Positions 22,190 through 33,969 of a stretch of 64,000 nt of DNA are shown piece after piece. The position numbers and the translations under genes are program-made. The stretch is from Sabethes cyaneus (Eukaryota > Arthropoda > Insecta > Diptera > Culicidae): positions 78,071,449 through 78,135,448 of the forward strand of contig NC_071355.1 in the NCBI RefSeq assembly GCF_943734655.1, read 5' to 3'. The notes below the pieces were generated by a model, which worked only from the letters and a program-made list of their open reading frames with translations, was not told where the DNA came from and made no database searches. Numbering within the stretch: position 1 is the stretch's first letter; each line of letters starts with the position of its first letter.

Positions 22190-25100
22190 ATAATTCCTGT
22201 AAGTGAATAGGGAATACTTTCAGTTCTTACTTCTTGAAAAAAATAAAGCTACCAGGTTTTTATTACCTTTTTACAATTGAGAAGAATTAAACGTATAAGC
22301 AGACATTTGTCATTTTATCGCTTAAATGTATTGACAACAATATTGAATTTTCCGAGCAATCCAAAACATACGCTGTCGGACATTACCTAAGCAAATAAAG
22401 ATAATCGATCGCTTTTTTACGCTTACCGCGAAACTCCATAAAACTTTACAACTCGATGCCCCCAACACTCGGATGAGTCAGTTCTATCGGAAACATCTCG
22501 GAAAGTTAAATGACTTTCCTGCTTAGCTAAATAGCCGTCACCATAAAAGGAGCCTCGATCGTATCGAACTGAAGTGACGCCGAGCATTCGGCGTTCGGTA
22601 CCTGATCGGCGGGACGACTTGCATTAATTGAATCCCACCGTTTAAAATCCGGTATTAGTTTTGCTGCATCTCGTACAATAACATCTAACCCCGATTGGGC
22701 GAAAAACTATTATTGCTGAACCATAAACAGGCAGGCGATTAAACTATCTCGTCTCCGATCGATACTGTACTGTACGGATGATTACGCCGGATTGGTGCAT
22801 TTGGATTCTGAAAGGTCGTGAATTAATGACGACGACGCTTCTGCCACCACCGCACCGAGCAGACAGAACAAACAACATTTGCTCCATCCATCAGTTTGAG
22901 CTAGTGATGTCACATTTTTCTGTTGAATAATCAATGTATTCTACTTGAATCACATTTGCCAATTCATAGTTGAGAATAGTCTCCGATTCTTGCGAGCAAG
23001 AAATGGTTTCGAACACCCTCAAGCACTACGCGTCATTCTGTTGGCAGATGACGATTGTACGGTGTTAGTGCGGGCTATTACCTGTAGTCATTAAAGGTCT
23101 ATTATTTTTAATTAATTTGTCTCTCGCAGACTTGCTTGGAGGATATGAAGCTTTATAATGCTTTATCAGGTTATACACGAATTTAATGAATCATTCGATT
23201 TTTTCGGCAATTTACGAATTCCGTTGATCGCACGTTGAACACCTTTGAGAATTTATTGATTAGGTATCAATATGACATCATCATTAGGAATGGTGTAAAA
23301 TCACAAAAGCCACGATTTCTGCGAATCTTCCCAAAAAAATGTTTTAGTCAAGAACGGTATGAGAATTGTGGAAGGTTTTTTTTTTCATTTCATTTGTAAA
23401 CAGTCTTGCAACTTTCTCCAAGTCATGTGATTGGGTTCACAAGTGACATGTAAGTGAAAAATAATCTCACGAATCTGCAACATCAAACGCAAAACACCGA
23501 TTATCCGAAGCTAGGTAGGTGTTATTCTGCATTCATTCGTGCTCCGTGCCACGCTAACCCACTTGTTGCGTACTCTGCTCATGCACAGCGCAGTGTAAAC
23601 GTGCTTAAAATGAAGTTCGCAGCATAGGAAATATTTAGTACCTTTAAAGCAGCGAACTGCAGGTTCGCCGACCAGCACACAGAAGCAATCATTCATCCTT
23701 TCTCTTCGTTGATCGTGAATCGAGAATTGCCTGCAACGAATTTGACGAACGATGCAGCTTACCGGTTATAGTTTTGCTCTAGATTTTCTCTTGCAGCTAC
23801 GATCAACCTACTATTTCGACATTTCAATTGTTCCTTATAATTAAACGTTCTCTATCAATAGCGTTATCTCTAGATAAATGAAACTTAAGCAACCGCACCA
23901 ACCTTTTGAGCCCGCTTTTTAAGATCACCGCCTTCAGCCTTTTTTGTGCGCGTGTTAACAATGACCGAAATTGCAGTTTTCCCACCACGTTTTGCTTGCT
24001 TTCCGCCAAGTCGGCCCAAGCGCACACAAAGTCAAGCGCCACTCGTGAGCTCATCCCTCAGATTAACGACATTAGGTGACCCTTTGAATTTTGCGCGCTA
24101 TTACACAGCCAAAAATTCAGCTACAATCCCCGAAAATTACATAATTTTCACAGCAAAACCGCCATCCACTGATTCCTATGCACTTTAAGAGTATTCAATT
24201 TTGAAACCGCGACGGCGTTTTTTCTGTAGCTATTTACAATCGAGCACTGCTGGTATGACCCACGCAAGTAACAACATATAGCTGTGGTTCGAGATCGACG
24301 GTGGAAGCACAACAATTTACCGAATTTCGTTTTCGCGGTTAACCCCCTTTTGCTGATTGAATTTTATTAATGGTGCAGCGGCAACTCGTTTCAGCTAATC
24401 AGACAACATTCTAAAGCGATGACTGGGCACGCCACTAGCGCTAGCAGCCAGTATTTGGGGGGCGGGGGATACCATTCTTATTTCTCAAAATTAATCAGCA
24501 CCTCCTACACGTACACATATATATCGTCACTAGCGTGCTCAGACGAAAACAAAGGGTGGGTCTCCCAACCTTTCGGAGGAATGTTTTAGGCTACACTTTT
24601 AGATAAGTTTACCTGTAAATAGGTTCAAGTTAGTTAAAATTTGGTTAAAACCACTCAAAATGGCCCTAAAGTGTAAAAACTCCGATTTTGAGTAGAAAAT
24701 TTAGTTGATTGTGATTACTTGGACTTGCTATCAAAAATTGAATTATTCTCTGTGACAAATAACACAGTTTTGTGTTCCCACTATTGATTTTTTAGTTAAA
24801 AAACGACTAACAAGGAAACATCACTATAGGTCAGAGGCTTAGAGCTTAACCATATACACCATAGTGTAGTCCTGTCGATCCAGAACATCACTGCACTGCT
24901 CGTATAGGTGTAGCCTATGGAACTTTTTTGAGAAAACTTAACTTGAAATTTGTATGGGAAAATGACTCAATGGAGGCGCATGGTACATGAATATCCTACA
25001 TACACGCTCAAGTAACAGAACAAAAAGAAAATTATATTGATTGAAAAAGGATGATTTTATTGTACAACAAGCGTTTCTAAAATTACTTTTAGAGCGGCAA

Positions 25101-25204
25101 ACAAAGCAGCGGCAAACGATGGCATTTGAACGGAACTTATTATAATGGACCTTGACAAGTTGCCCGGCTGACTAAACCTGCATGCCGCTTACAAAATGCT
25201 GTCC
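22190..25204. other. No gene assigned; host-like DNA with GC-richer islands
   Basis: No repeat of the window matches here. Islands near 22430-22880 and 23500-24450 have more CpG than their surroundings. Frames of 60-80 codons on both strands (for example 23824-24054 minus, 23946-24188 plus) are unrecognised. TTTTCTCTTGCAG ending at 23795 is a good plus-strand splice acceptor sequence, but no convincing coding exon follows. Could be leader exons or enhancer DNA. Confidence 0.35.
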
Positions 25205-26100
25205 TAAGTCATCTTCAATCGACTATCACCAATAGCCAATAGATTTGTGGGAAGTTACCAGGTCGGCTTCATGGAGGGTCGGTCTACCACGGACCAAATG
25301 GTCACCCTGCGGCAGATCCTCCAGAAGTGCCGCGAATTCCGAGTCCCCACGCATCACCATCGATTTCAAAGCCGCATATGATAGTGTAAACCGATAAGAG
25401 CTATGGAAAATTTTGGACAAAAACGGCTTTCCGGGTAAGCTTACTAGACTTCTCATGGCTATGATGGATGAGATCGAGTGCTGTGTGAGAATCTCGGGTG
25501 GATTGTCGGACCTATTCGAATCTTGCAGAGGACTTCGACAAGGAGTTGGTCTTTCCTGCCTGCTATTCAACATTTTCAATAAATCCAGTCAATTTATCTG
25601 CTGTGCTGACGACGTGGATGCTATCGGCAGAACATTTGAAGCGATGGAAGATCAGTACACTAGACTAAAACGCGAAGCAGAGAAGATTGGATTGAAGATA
25701 AATACGTCTTCTATAACGAAGTGTTGGCGGGCGGTACCGAGCGCGACAGGGCCCGCTTGGGCATGGGACCATGGCAATCGACGGAGGTGGGTTTGAGGTA
25801 GTCGACGAGTTCGTATACCTTGGCTCACTGGCAACAGAGGACAACAATACCAGTCTTGAGATTAAAAGGAATGTTGTCAGCGGAAGTCGGGCCTACTACG
25901 GGCTCCACAAACACTTGCGGTTGAACAATCTGACCCCCCGTGCAAAGTGCACACTGTACAAAACGCCAATTTGACCGGTTATCCGGTACGGGCACGAATC
26001 GTGAACACTACTAGAAGAGGACCTACGAGCGCTCGGAGTTTTCGAACGGCGGGTACTAAGAATCATCTTTGCCGGAGTGCAAGAGAACGATGTATGGAGA
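25205..26100 (+). pseudogene. RTE-clade reverse transcriptase relic
   Basis: Across three frames the segment reads RFVGSYQVGFMEGRSTTDQM, TLRQILQKCREFRVPTHH, then SCLLFNIFNK, a CADD in place of FADD, LKREAEKIGLKIN, FVYLGSLATEDNN and EDLRALGVFERRVLRII. These correspond in order to the RT domain and its C-terminal part in the RTE element at 60558-63490. Many stops and frameshifts; the start of the ORF and the last about 100 codons are missing. Confidence 0.8.
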
Positions 26101-26577
26101 CCTCTTTCACAAAAAACTGCTTAAATTTGAAAATAACAGAAATGTGTTTTGTTCCACCTTCAGAAAAACGTGAATACCTCAGCGAGATTTGAACATATGT
26201 CCATAGTTTCTTCGGCAAAGTAGTTTATCATAAAATTTCGTATCTATACAGTATAGCTACGTTACTCTGAGACACTGTCCGATACCCTATTTTGACGTGA
26301 AATTTAAATTTAAATGAAATTTCGAAAATTTTAATTTTTTGCCGAATTCAATAAATTTTTGTAACCGAATATGAGTCCAGACATGCCACCATAACTTTTT
26401 TATGAAAGTATCAGATCTCAATGATTGTGAAAAAATAGTTGAGTACCTTGTTTCACCTACTTTAACATTTCTAAAAATATAAAAAAATAAATTTTTTGAA
26501 TTTACTCCTAAAAAATGCCATTTTTTCATAAAACTCAAATGTGCGACCCCTAAATCGCTTCAACCAATATTGACGCC
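26101..26577. other. Unclassified AT-rich DNA between the RTE relic and the hAT-like element
   Basis: It replaces the end of the RTE relic at about 26100 and continues, after the hAT-like insertion, at 31853. It is therefore probably part of another older element that the hAT-like element entered; no ends identified. Confidence 0.35.
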
Positions 26578-26842
26578 CAGCCACGTAGCCAGGGGGGGTG
26601 CCCTGGGGGCCTTGGCCCCCCCCGAAATGTTTTGGCTTACATTTTTCAAAAAAATTTCAATGCAGAATAGTGTATTGTTATTCTGCAGCTAAAACTGCAC
26701 TATTCAAGCTAAAACTGTAGCACAAGTATATTTTTGATGAGTGCGCCTTTGAATAACAATATAACCGACATCGTTTTGTATCTCTCATGGTCTGTGAAAA
26801 TTCTCAACTATGTAGCTCTCCGTTACTTGGAACATTCGGCAT

Positions 26843-27323
26843 GGACAAAGGCGACGAAATATGGACATGGAATGGAGACTTGGTAACTGGAACTGCAGAT
26901 CGTTAAATTTCGTTGGTGGCGATAGAGTGCTGCTCGATTAGTTAGGACCCCGAAAGTTTGCATCTGGCACTGCAGCGGAGATATGTCGCAAAGGCGAGAA
27001 GGTGTGGAGGATCCGTGGCAGTAAAGCCTAAAGTTTTCAGAGCGGTGGAGCGACCAACAAGCTGGGAACGGGCTTCTTAGTGTTGGGCAAAATGCAGAAT
27101 TGCATAAAGGACTGGAAAACGATCAACGGGAGGATGTGCGTGTTGAGGATAAAAGGCCGTTTCTTCAATTACACTATCATTAACATACACGAAGGTATAC
27201 TCGACGACGAGAAGGAAGTGTTCTATGCGCAGCTGACTGCAACGTACGACAGCTGCTCATGATAGGACATCAAGATCGTCATCGGGGCTATGAACACCCA
27301 GGTCGTCAGGAAAGCAATGTATA
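26843..27323 (+). pseudogene. RTE endonuclease relic, 5' half (nest level 2)
   Basis: The plus strand reads MEWRLGNWNCRSLNF, EICRKGEKVWRIRG, GFLVLGKMQNCIKDW, MCVLRIKGRFFNYTIIN and DIKIVIGAMNTQV. These match the apurinic-endonuclease-like domain of the minus-strand RTE at 62840-63490. It carries stops (after VLLD and TYDSCS) and an Asp to Ala change in the IGDMN motif (here IGAMN), so it is dead. The reading is broken at 27325 by the TA element and resumes at 30394. Confidence 0.85.
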
Positions 27324-28377
27324 TACCGTCGATTCGGGCGAAATTGATCAGTCGGGTGAAATTGATCACCTTGGACCAACGAGTAAAAAACTCTTTATTC
27401 TACGTTTATACTGATTCATAAAGCTGAATATGCACCCATCCATATAAAGATTGAGTTACAGGTCAAAGTCACTTGGCTTTCAGCAAGATTGATCTTGTAA
27501 ATGGCTTGATTTTTTAAAATTTACTATTTTGATCGAATCGCAATTTTCAACATGCCCGATAAAACTCCTTGCTGTTAACACAAATTTCGTTGCAGAAGGA
27601 AATTTTGATAGAACTAATTCGATTCTCTAATTATCTGGCTGTGCTTTGATAATTTCCATGAATAAAATTATGCGACAGAAATTGTTTGATTTGACCTATT
27701 ACGAAATAAAACGATTGATAACATCATGAACTGAGGCAACATAGATTTCTAGATCGCTATGGGTGCGAAATGGAGCTGCCACCTGCGAAAGTTTATTCTT
27801 TCTGTGAAGCAGAATGGAGATTTATAAAAGGGTGCAAAAGACAGACAATACTTCGCACAAATTTTACAAACGCTCCATATGGCAGTTGCATGAGAGTGCA
27901 AGTGATCGGTTTGTGCTTACATAGCGAAATGCAACTACACATTCAAAGAGACAGTCAAGCTCCCGTATATGAGGAGAATTAAATTATTTGTTTCACTAGA
28001 TTGGTGAAGATTGTATACGAAAATCGTACATTTACACATATATACAGCAATGTTTAAACAAAAACAAACGATTACGATGCTAAAATTGGCTTAATATCTT
28101 TTCTATCGTTCATATTTATTTAGCAGATGCATCCACCATGCTAATGTAGAGCTGACTGTTTGATTTTTGTGCTAGTTGCTGTACGCGACATTGTTGCCTA
28201 CATACAGGCAATATCTCGATTACGCCAGATTTTATACTGCACGTTAGGTTATTGCTGTCAGAGCGTATGGTTTAATAGCAATATCGTCTTGATTTCTACG
28301 TGATCAATTTCACCCGTTATTTGTAAATTTTCAATTTCATGATTACATTAAGTTTTATCTAAAATAAAACGGTTGTA

Positions 28378-30231
28378 TGACATTTGCCCGAAACCCATCC
28401 CCCAGAATTTTTTTGCCAGAATGCAATTTGCCCGAAAACCATTCCCCAGAAAGTACCATTTCCCAGAAAAAAATTTCCCAGAATGTACCATTCCCCAGAA
28501 ATATTTTTCCCAGAATGTACCATTCGCCAGAAAACCATTCCCCAGAATAGATTATTCTCCAAAAAATTCAATAAATGGAACCATTTTTCGCATTTTGGTG
28601 AAAACCATCTTGCGGAATATATCAATCTGCAGAAGAGATTTTTCCCCGAAAACGATTTTCCATTTTCCAGAATGCACTATTTTCCTAAAAAACCTTCACG
28701 CGTAGTACAAAGCAAAGCCTTGGATAAACTTCATAAGACTTGACCGTTCTTTATCGACAGATTTCGCAATCGGTAATTGGGGTACAGGATAATTACGAAG
28801 TCAGTGTAAAGATCCTACTGTCTATATAGCAGCGTTACGCGTAGTACAACTCTCCCGAATAGACTCTTTCATCTCTTTGCCCCGCTTTCCAAATATTTTC
28901 TTTCCCGAAATTATATTTTTCCTATAAACTTTTCTCGAATAATATCATACATTAATAAGAATATATTTTCAAGGTTAACATTGACCGTCATAAAAACAAT
29001 TAAAAGTTAATCTTTTGCGTTTAAGCAGGATATGGGATAACGAAGGAAACAAAAAAGCATTTCTCAAGATCTGCTGCTTTTGGTATATGGTTTATTATGG
29101 TATTTATTTGCATTGGTTAGCGGGACATTGGATTTTACGTGGCCATACACAAAAGAAAATATATTACTTGCACTACAAATCCTTTTTTCTTTCCCTTTAA
29201 TGCAAATAAGTTATGCTGATTACAAGGTGTGACTTATTTACCGTCTTAGTAGCAAGTGTTTCCTAGATGATTCAGGGCGAGACGGCCGTAGGCCGCGAGT
29301 GTTCGCCGGCGACCCGCCGTCGGAAGCGCCGGCCACTGCGGGGGGGCAGCCCCCCCGCAGAGATCACCTCAATTTAGGTGCAAGCATTTTCCTAGGTTTA
29401 CTGACTAGTAGGGGCTATCCCTTAGTTGAGTCCGAACGAGCGATAGCGAGTAAGGACAGCATATACTCAATAAGTAGGCCGAACATGCTGTCGCAGTTTC
29501 CGAACAGTATTAGTTAAACCCAAATTACTACAAGCTGATTTTAGGGAAACTGTTAATAGGAAATTATTCGAAAACTAGACAGCAAGAAACATTTTTGTTT
29601 CAAGTATTTATCATACACTTGATCCATGACACACATCACACGTCTTGTTTCCGCATGTTCACGGTAAAACTAAAGGAACTTGCGAAAACAATGTTCTCTT
29701 TTTCGGAAGTTTCCTTCTTACTCCATATCACGTATGGAACCTGAATCCCAAAACGGTCATTGGCTTTATAAACCATGTAGTACCAAATTGGGGCACAGGA
29801 TTACAACTATCCCGCTCAACTCCATCAATGGGTATGAGCGGTACGTAAACTGTGTACAGCAGTCGGGGCCTGCCATAAAAGACGATCATTAAGACTGTCG
29901 CAGTGGCCTTTTAACCCAATGTCCTTCTGACATGCAAAAAAAAAGTCAAGAACCAATAAAACGCTTCATTGCTTCAAATTTATGGTAAGCTCATGCAAAT
30001 ACATGTATTTTGGGGTATGGTCCATTCTGGTGAAGTTTCCTAGGAGACAAAGTATAATTTTCTGGGAAATGGTCCATTCTGGGGAATGGTTTTCTGGGAA
30101 ATGGTTTATTCTGGGGAATGATTTTCTGGGAAATGGTTCATTCTGGGGAATGGTTTTCTGGGAACTGGTTCATTCTGGCAAAAAATTTCTGGCAAATAAT
30201 TTTCTGGCAAGTGGTTTTCGGGCAAATGTCA
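28378..30231. mobile_element. Inner TA element with iterated CCATTCCCCAGAA word, 1854 bp (nest level 4)
   Basis: TGACATTTGCCCGAAA at the left recurs inverted at the right, with TA at 28376-28377 and 30232-30233. Over about 330 bp at the left and 230 bp at the right the sequence consists of variants of CCATTCCCCAGAA and TTTTCCCAGAATGTA in opposite orientation, about ten copies each. Frames there rich in Pro, Arg, Lys and Phe are by-products. The middle has no transposase but holds a GC-rich hairpin block at 29270-29365. Confidence 0.8.
29270..29365. other. GC-rich hairpin block inside the inner element
   Basis: About 95 bp of very GC-rich sequence in AT-rich surroundings. Hairpins visible: CGGCCGTAGGCCG, GCCGGCGACCCGCCGTCGG, GCGCCGGC, and a long stem CTGCGGGGGGGC with GCCCCCCCGCAG and almost no loop, followed by CACCT...AGGTG. 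Further right (29425-29460) GTCCGAACGAGCGATAGCG adds another inverted pair. Nothing else in the window is like it. Confidence 0.7.
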
Positions 30232-30393
30232 TACAATCAATAAAACTATTTATATAAGATATAGATGATACTGTCGTGTAGCCAGCACTACAGTACTTAT
30301 TTTAAAATTGAATCATCTTCCTAAATATGTTTCTATTCAAAGATATTTAAAAAATACTCGAAAAAGTGATCAATTTCACCCGAATTCACGGTA

Positions 30394-31190
30394 CCTGTGA
30401 TCGGGCCCCATAGCCTGCACACTGACACAAACGACAACAGCCAGCGATGCATCAACTTTGCAGTTCCCGAGCACTTTCGTTTCCCACAAAGATATCCACA
30501 AAGCCACCTGGAGATCACCTGACCAACGAACTTCGAACCAAATCGACCATATTCTCATCGAGGGCCGGTTTTTCTCGAACATCACCAACGTATGCTTCCT
30601 ATCGACTCGGACCATTACCTAGTAGCAGTACATGGTCGTTCAAAACTATCGACGGTTTATAACTCGCGACAAAACCGCTCTTCTCGGTTAAACATTCGGC
30701 AGTTAAACAACCCGCCAGTTGCCGAAAACTACGCGCGCGTACTGGATGAAGCTCTGCCTTCTTCTGTGGAGCTAGATGCTTAAACCCTCGAAAACGGATG
30801 GAGTATGATACGCCACGGTGCTAGGAGTGGATACATCGAGTGCACGAATTGATAGGTTTGACGGGGAATGCGAACAAGCGATAGAATTGTAGGAAAAGAA
30901 GAGTTTGGGAAAACTATCTAATCATATCCACGAGAGAGAATTTGGCGAAGAATCGATAAGCGCGGAATGAGTTGACCATGATCCTGAGGAGGAAAAAGAC
31001 CTGACATGTGTAGGGACGAGGGAGGGGATCTAATCACAAACGAGGCCGAGGTGTTCGATAGGTGGATATCTCAACGGCGATATAGCAATAGGAGACGCAA
31101 CGGAAGTTAACCTCGGAGTGCCTACAAACGACAATAGCGTGCCGGCTCCCGATCTCGAAGAGATCCAGCGTGAAATTCGTCTGCTGAAGA
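30394..31190 (+). pseudogene. RTE relic, continuation after the TA element
   Basis: It resumes with GPHSLHTDTNDN, then SDHYLVAVHGRSKLSTVYN, RLNIRQLNNPPVAENYARVL and, in other frames, the linker before the RT, up to LEEIQREIRLLKN. The order is that of the RTE at 62000-63000. Stops and frameshifts are frequent. At about 31190 the homology flips strand. Confidence 0.8.
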
Positions 31191-31274
31191 ATAGGATTAT
31201 CGGTCTGATTAGCGCTTTGCACATCGTCAGCTTTGTGCGGCGTATGCTCCTTGATCGAAGCGTCCTTGATCGTA
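31191..31274 (-). pseudogene. Inverted piece of the RTE 3' region
   Basis: Plus-strand words CGGTCTGATTAGCG, GCACATCGTCAGCTTTGTGC and GCGTATGCTCCTTGATCG match, in the same orientation, the plus strand at about 61010-61072. There the RTE lies on the minus strand, so here the C-terminal coding part is inverted relative to the 5' part of the same relic. Confidence 0.7.
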
Positions 31275-31671
31275 CTGTCTTTTAATTGCACGTCCGCTAG
31301 TTGCACGATCGTGCAATTAAAAAACAGTTATCTGTCAAACTACACGTGGTTTCATAGGTGGTTGCTATAAACAAAAATGCAGCGTTGCCGAATAAAAACT
31401 CTCTCTGCATTACGTCGATATATTACAAACAAATTAATACAAATTTTGCTAAATTTTGACGAGTTGGACACCTATTCATTAAACTTTTGGTTCGCTTGTA
31501 AAGATTTAAATGTTTTTCCCAAAATCTAGTGCATTTGTGAATGCCTCTGAAGAGTTCTTTACGGTGATAACGCATCACGTTTTACAATAAATATTGGCAG
31601 CCATCGTGCAATTAAAAAACGAAATTCGCTAGTCGCATCGCCTCATTCGTGCAATTAGCGAACGAATGTTG
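31275..31671. mobile_element. Probable TA-type element with iterated TTAATTGCACG word
   Basis: TA at 31273-31274 and 31672-31673. Left CTGTCTTTTAATTGCACG and right, complemented, CAACATTCGTTCGCTAATTG then CACG are only loosely alike. GTTGCACGATCGTGCAATT, GTGCAATTAAAAAACG and CGTGCAATTAGCGAACG repeat the word in both orientations. 397 bp, no coding content. Confidence 0.5.
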
Positions 31672-31860
31672 TAATTAATTAATTCGAAAGAACATTCTGT
31701 AACATAAGCATTAAATATATTTCTTAAACAAAAGGTTTTCTGCATACTAACTTGGCCTCCCTCCAGAGGCGAGTGAACCTCTTAACTTTAAAACTTCTCT
31801 AATAAAAAAATGACTTGGCCCCCCCCGAACGAAAATCCTGGCTACGTCACTGTTGACGCC

Positions 31861-32159
31861 ATATAAAAGTTTTGTTGTGACACCTTAAGCTATCATTTGA
31901 GAGGTGAGCCCCCGGATTTTCTGACATAGTGCTATTTTGGGACACTCTAATGGACATTCATTTGTCCTAATATTTTGTTATCGTGATACATTCTGGTTGC
32001 TACGTATGTTTGTTTTATAGGCAGAGAATAACTGGTTTATCGCTCTTCGTTTTTGTCGGTTATTTCTGCGTATGAACAATGATATTTTGATTCCCTGATC
32101 GTAGAATGGCGAATCTTTTATTACTAATCACAACAAAACCGGACGGTTGAGTTGAATTA
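31861..32159. other. No gene seen
   Basis: Right flank of the hAT-like element; continues the sequence that ended at 26577. No recognised content. Confidence 0.35.
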
Positions 32160-32440
32160 GATTAGATATCCAAGTTGAAATTGAAATTGGTTTTATTTGA
32201 TATTTTTTATGGAATTGGACATGCAATTAGACTTGAAATTAAAGTTGAAATTTGACTTGAAATTGAATTTGAAATTAAGATCGAAATCGAACCTAAAACA
32301 GGAATTAAAATTGAACTTGAAATTGTACTAGATATTAGAGATTAAATTTGACTTAAAATTGATCCTAACGCTGGAATTAAATTGGACATGAAATTGAATC
32401 TAAAAACAAACATGCAATTGAACTCGACGTTGAACTGTAC
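32160..32440. repeat. Degenerate 12-bp satellite block (GAAATTGGACTT type)
   Basis: About 20 drifting units such as GAAATTGAACTT, GAAATTAAAGTT and GAATTAAATTGG succeed one another. The block directly precedes the CR1/L2-like LINE. Confidence 0.7.
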
Positions 32441-32502
32441 ATTACAATTTGGACATATTTACACGTACACCAAACTAGTCTCGAAAATTTACCTTAAATT
32501 AA

Positions 32503-32796
32503 TATTGGCATTTCTCGTCTTATTCTCTCACACGTATTGTAACAGCATATGGAAGAGAACTCCTGCGAGAAGCGAAGGAATCTCAAGCAGTTTTTGACAT
32601 GAAATATATCTGGCCAGGTAGAAATGGAAAAATTCTACTAAAGCGCAGCGATGGAGCCAAAGTGGATGAAATCGGAAGTAAACTTCAGTTGCGAAATCGT
32701 CTCAAATCGTCATCAAAACGTATGCACAATTCTTCGAGTTTGAGTGTCGAGCCATCACCAAAACGTCAGTTGGCGAACCAACATAAAATTAAGTAA
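32503..32796 (+). pseudogene. C-terminal part of ORF1 of a CR1/L2-like LINE
   Basis: The frame reads GRELLREAKESQAVFDMKYI, then WPGRNGKILLKRSDG and a Ser/Arg/Lys-rich tail ending ANQHKIK with TAA at 32794. 'ELLREAK...KYxWxxxGKIxxRK' is the usual end of ORF1 proteins in this LINE group, which bind nucleic acid. The N-terminal part is missing: stops lie just upstream, next to the satellite. The ORF2 start follows 36 bp after the stop. Confidence 0.65.
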
Positions 32797-32832
32797 CGCG
32801 AAACGAGTAAACTGATTATATATTATTGTTTT

Positions 32833-33969
32833 ATGTTAAGTTGTACCAATGGGAAAAATATTTATTATAATTCTTTTTCTGAAATAAACAAAAGTTCACA
32901 TCAACACCGCAACCGCCTTAGCTTGAAAATTCTACAGTTCAACATAAAAGGAATGAATAATTTGGATAAATTTGACAATATTAAAGAGTGTTTAGACCTT
33001 TTGCCCGACAAAATCGATATCATTGTACTTTGTGAGACATGGATACGGGATGATCGTAAATGTTTGTACCAAATAAATGGTTACACCAGTATTTTTTCCT
33101 GTCGTCCTGATTCCCTAGGTGGGGGATTAGCTGTTTTTGTTAGAAATCCGTTGAAGTACGATGTTCTTTCTAATACACACGACGAAGGATTACATCACTT
33201 GCATTTGCGTTTAGACATCAGTGGTACACCGCTCTTTATTAATGCAATTTATCGCCCACCATCATACGACATTACGACCTTTCTGAAAAAGTTGGATACA
33301 GTTCTAGCATCCTACAGGAATAGTCAACCTTGCATCTTGGTTGGTGATATAAACATACCGACAAATCGGCCAGAAATTAGCATTGTCTCAGATTATACCA
33401 CTCTTCTAAGTTGCTACAACTTTGCAATCACCAATACGCATCCGACTAGGCCAGCAAGTGGAAATGTACTCGACCATGTAGTGTGTTCGGAATCCTTATG
33501 TAGCGACATCATGAACGAAAATATTTTCTCTAATATCAGTGATCATTGTTTTGTTATTACTACGCTAGATCTATCAAAGCCGGTCACAAAAAGACAGCTG
33601 GAAAGAGTAATCGTAAACCACAAAAAATTAAATGAATCTTTTACTGCCGCAACGCAGAATATTGTTCAAGGGACTGCCGAGGAAAAATTGAACTTTGTCA
33701 TAAAAACATATTAGCAACTAAAAGAAAAATGTTCCAGAAAAGTGAACGTACAAGCTAAAATTAAAGGACATTGTCCATGGATGACTTTTGATGTATGGAA
33801 ACTGCTTCGTATAAAAGAAAAAACCCTCAAGAATCATAAGACACGTCCTTGGGATGAAAGACTACATAACATGCTTTCGCATGTTTCTCAAAAGTTACAA
33901 AGAGCGAGGGAACAAGCTAAACGAGCATATTATGAAAAACTATTCTGTGATACAAATAAAAAAACCTGA
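32833..33969 (+). pseudogene. CR1/L2-like LINE ORF2, endonuclease part
   Basis: ORF2 opens with ATG at 32833. The endonuclease-like domain shows LKILQFNIKGM (Asn), CETWI (catalytic Glu, about residue 70), GGGLAVFVR, INAIYRPPS, LVGDINIP (the DxN pair) and FSNISDHCFVITT (catalytic Asp-His). A single in-frame TAG at 33712-33714 interrupts it; the same frame goes on through MTFDVWKLLRIKEKTLKNH and RAREQAKRAYYEKLF, the linker before the RT. At 33969 it is cut by a 2.1 kb repeat and resumes at 36063. Confidence 0.85.

Larger units (their letters stand above)
27326..30391. mobile_element. TA-flanked element with CGGGTGAAATTGATCAC word, 3066 bp (nest level 3)
   Basis: Inserted at a TA in the RTE relic (TA at 27324-27325 and 30392-30393). 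Removing it restores an RTE stretch of the same length as the copy near 63000, so the ends are exact. Left end CCGTCGATTCGGGCGAAATT; right end, complemented, CCGTGAATTCGGGTGAAATT. The word GGGTGAAATTGATCAC occurs twice at the left, once near 28301 and once at the right. A 70-codon frame (27770-27982) resembles no transposase. Without the inner insertion it would be about 1.2 kb. Confidence 0.9.
26578..31852. mobile_element. hAT-like element carrying nested insertions, 5275 bp
   Basis: An 8-bp target duplication TTGACGCC (26570-26577 and 31853-31860) frames ends CAGCCACGTAGCCAGG and, complemented, CAGTGACGTAGCCAGG. Behind both are G/C runs with GGCCTTGGCC or GGCCAAGTCA. Eight-base duplications and CAGNG-type ends with GTAGCCAGG are typical of hAT. 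No transposase is visible; the interior is an RTE copy and three TA-type elements. The hAT-like element may have captured the RTE copy or been invaded by it. Confidence 0.85.

Noticed and set aside
23946..24188. 80-codon frame after a splice-acceptor-like site at 23795
   Set aside because: It is not in continuity with the acceptor, composition is not codon-like, and an overlapping frame of similar length exists on the other strand.
28359..28743. Overlapping frames rich in Pro, Lys, Arg and Phe, and the Trp/Gly-rich frame at 29982-30257
   Set aside because: They translate the iterated CCATTCCCCAGAA word at the two ends of a TA element.
29270..29365. Bacterial contamination or assembly join
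   Set aside because: The block is inside a TA element whose two inverted ends and outer junctions are intact, so a misjoin is unlikely.
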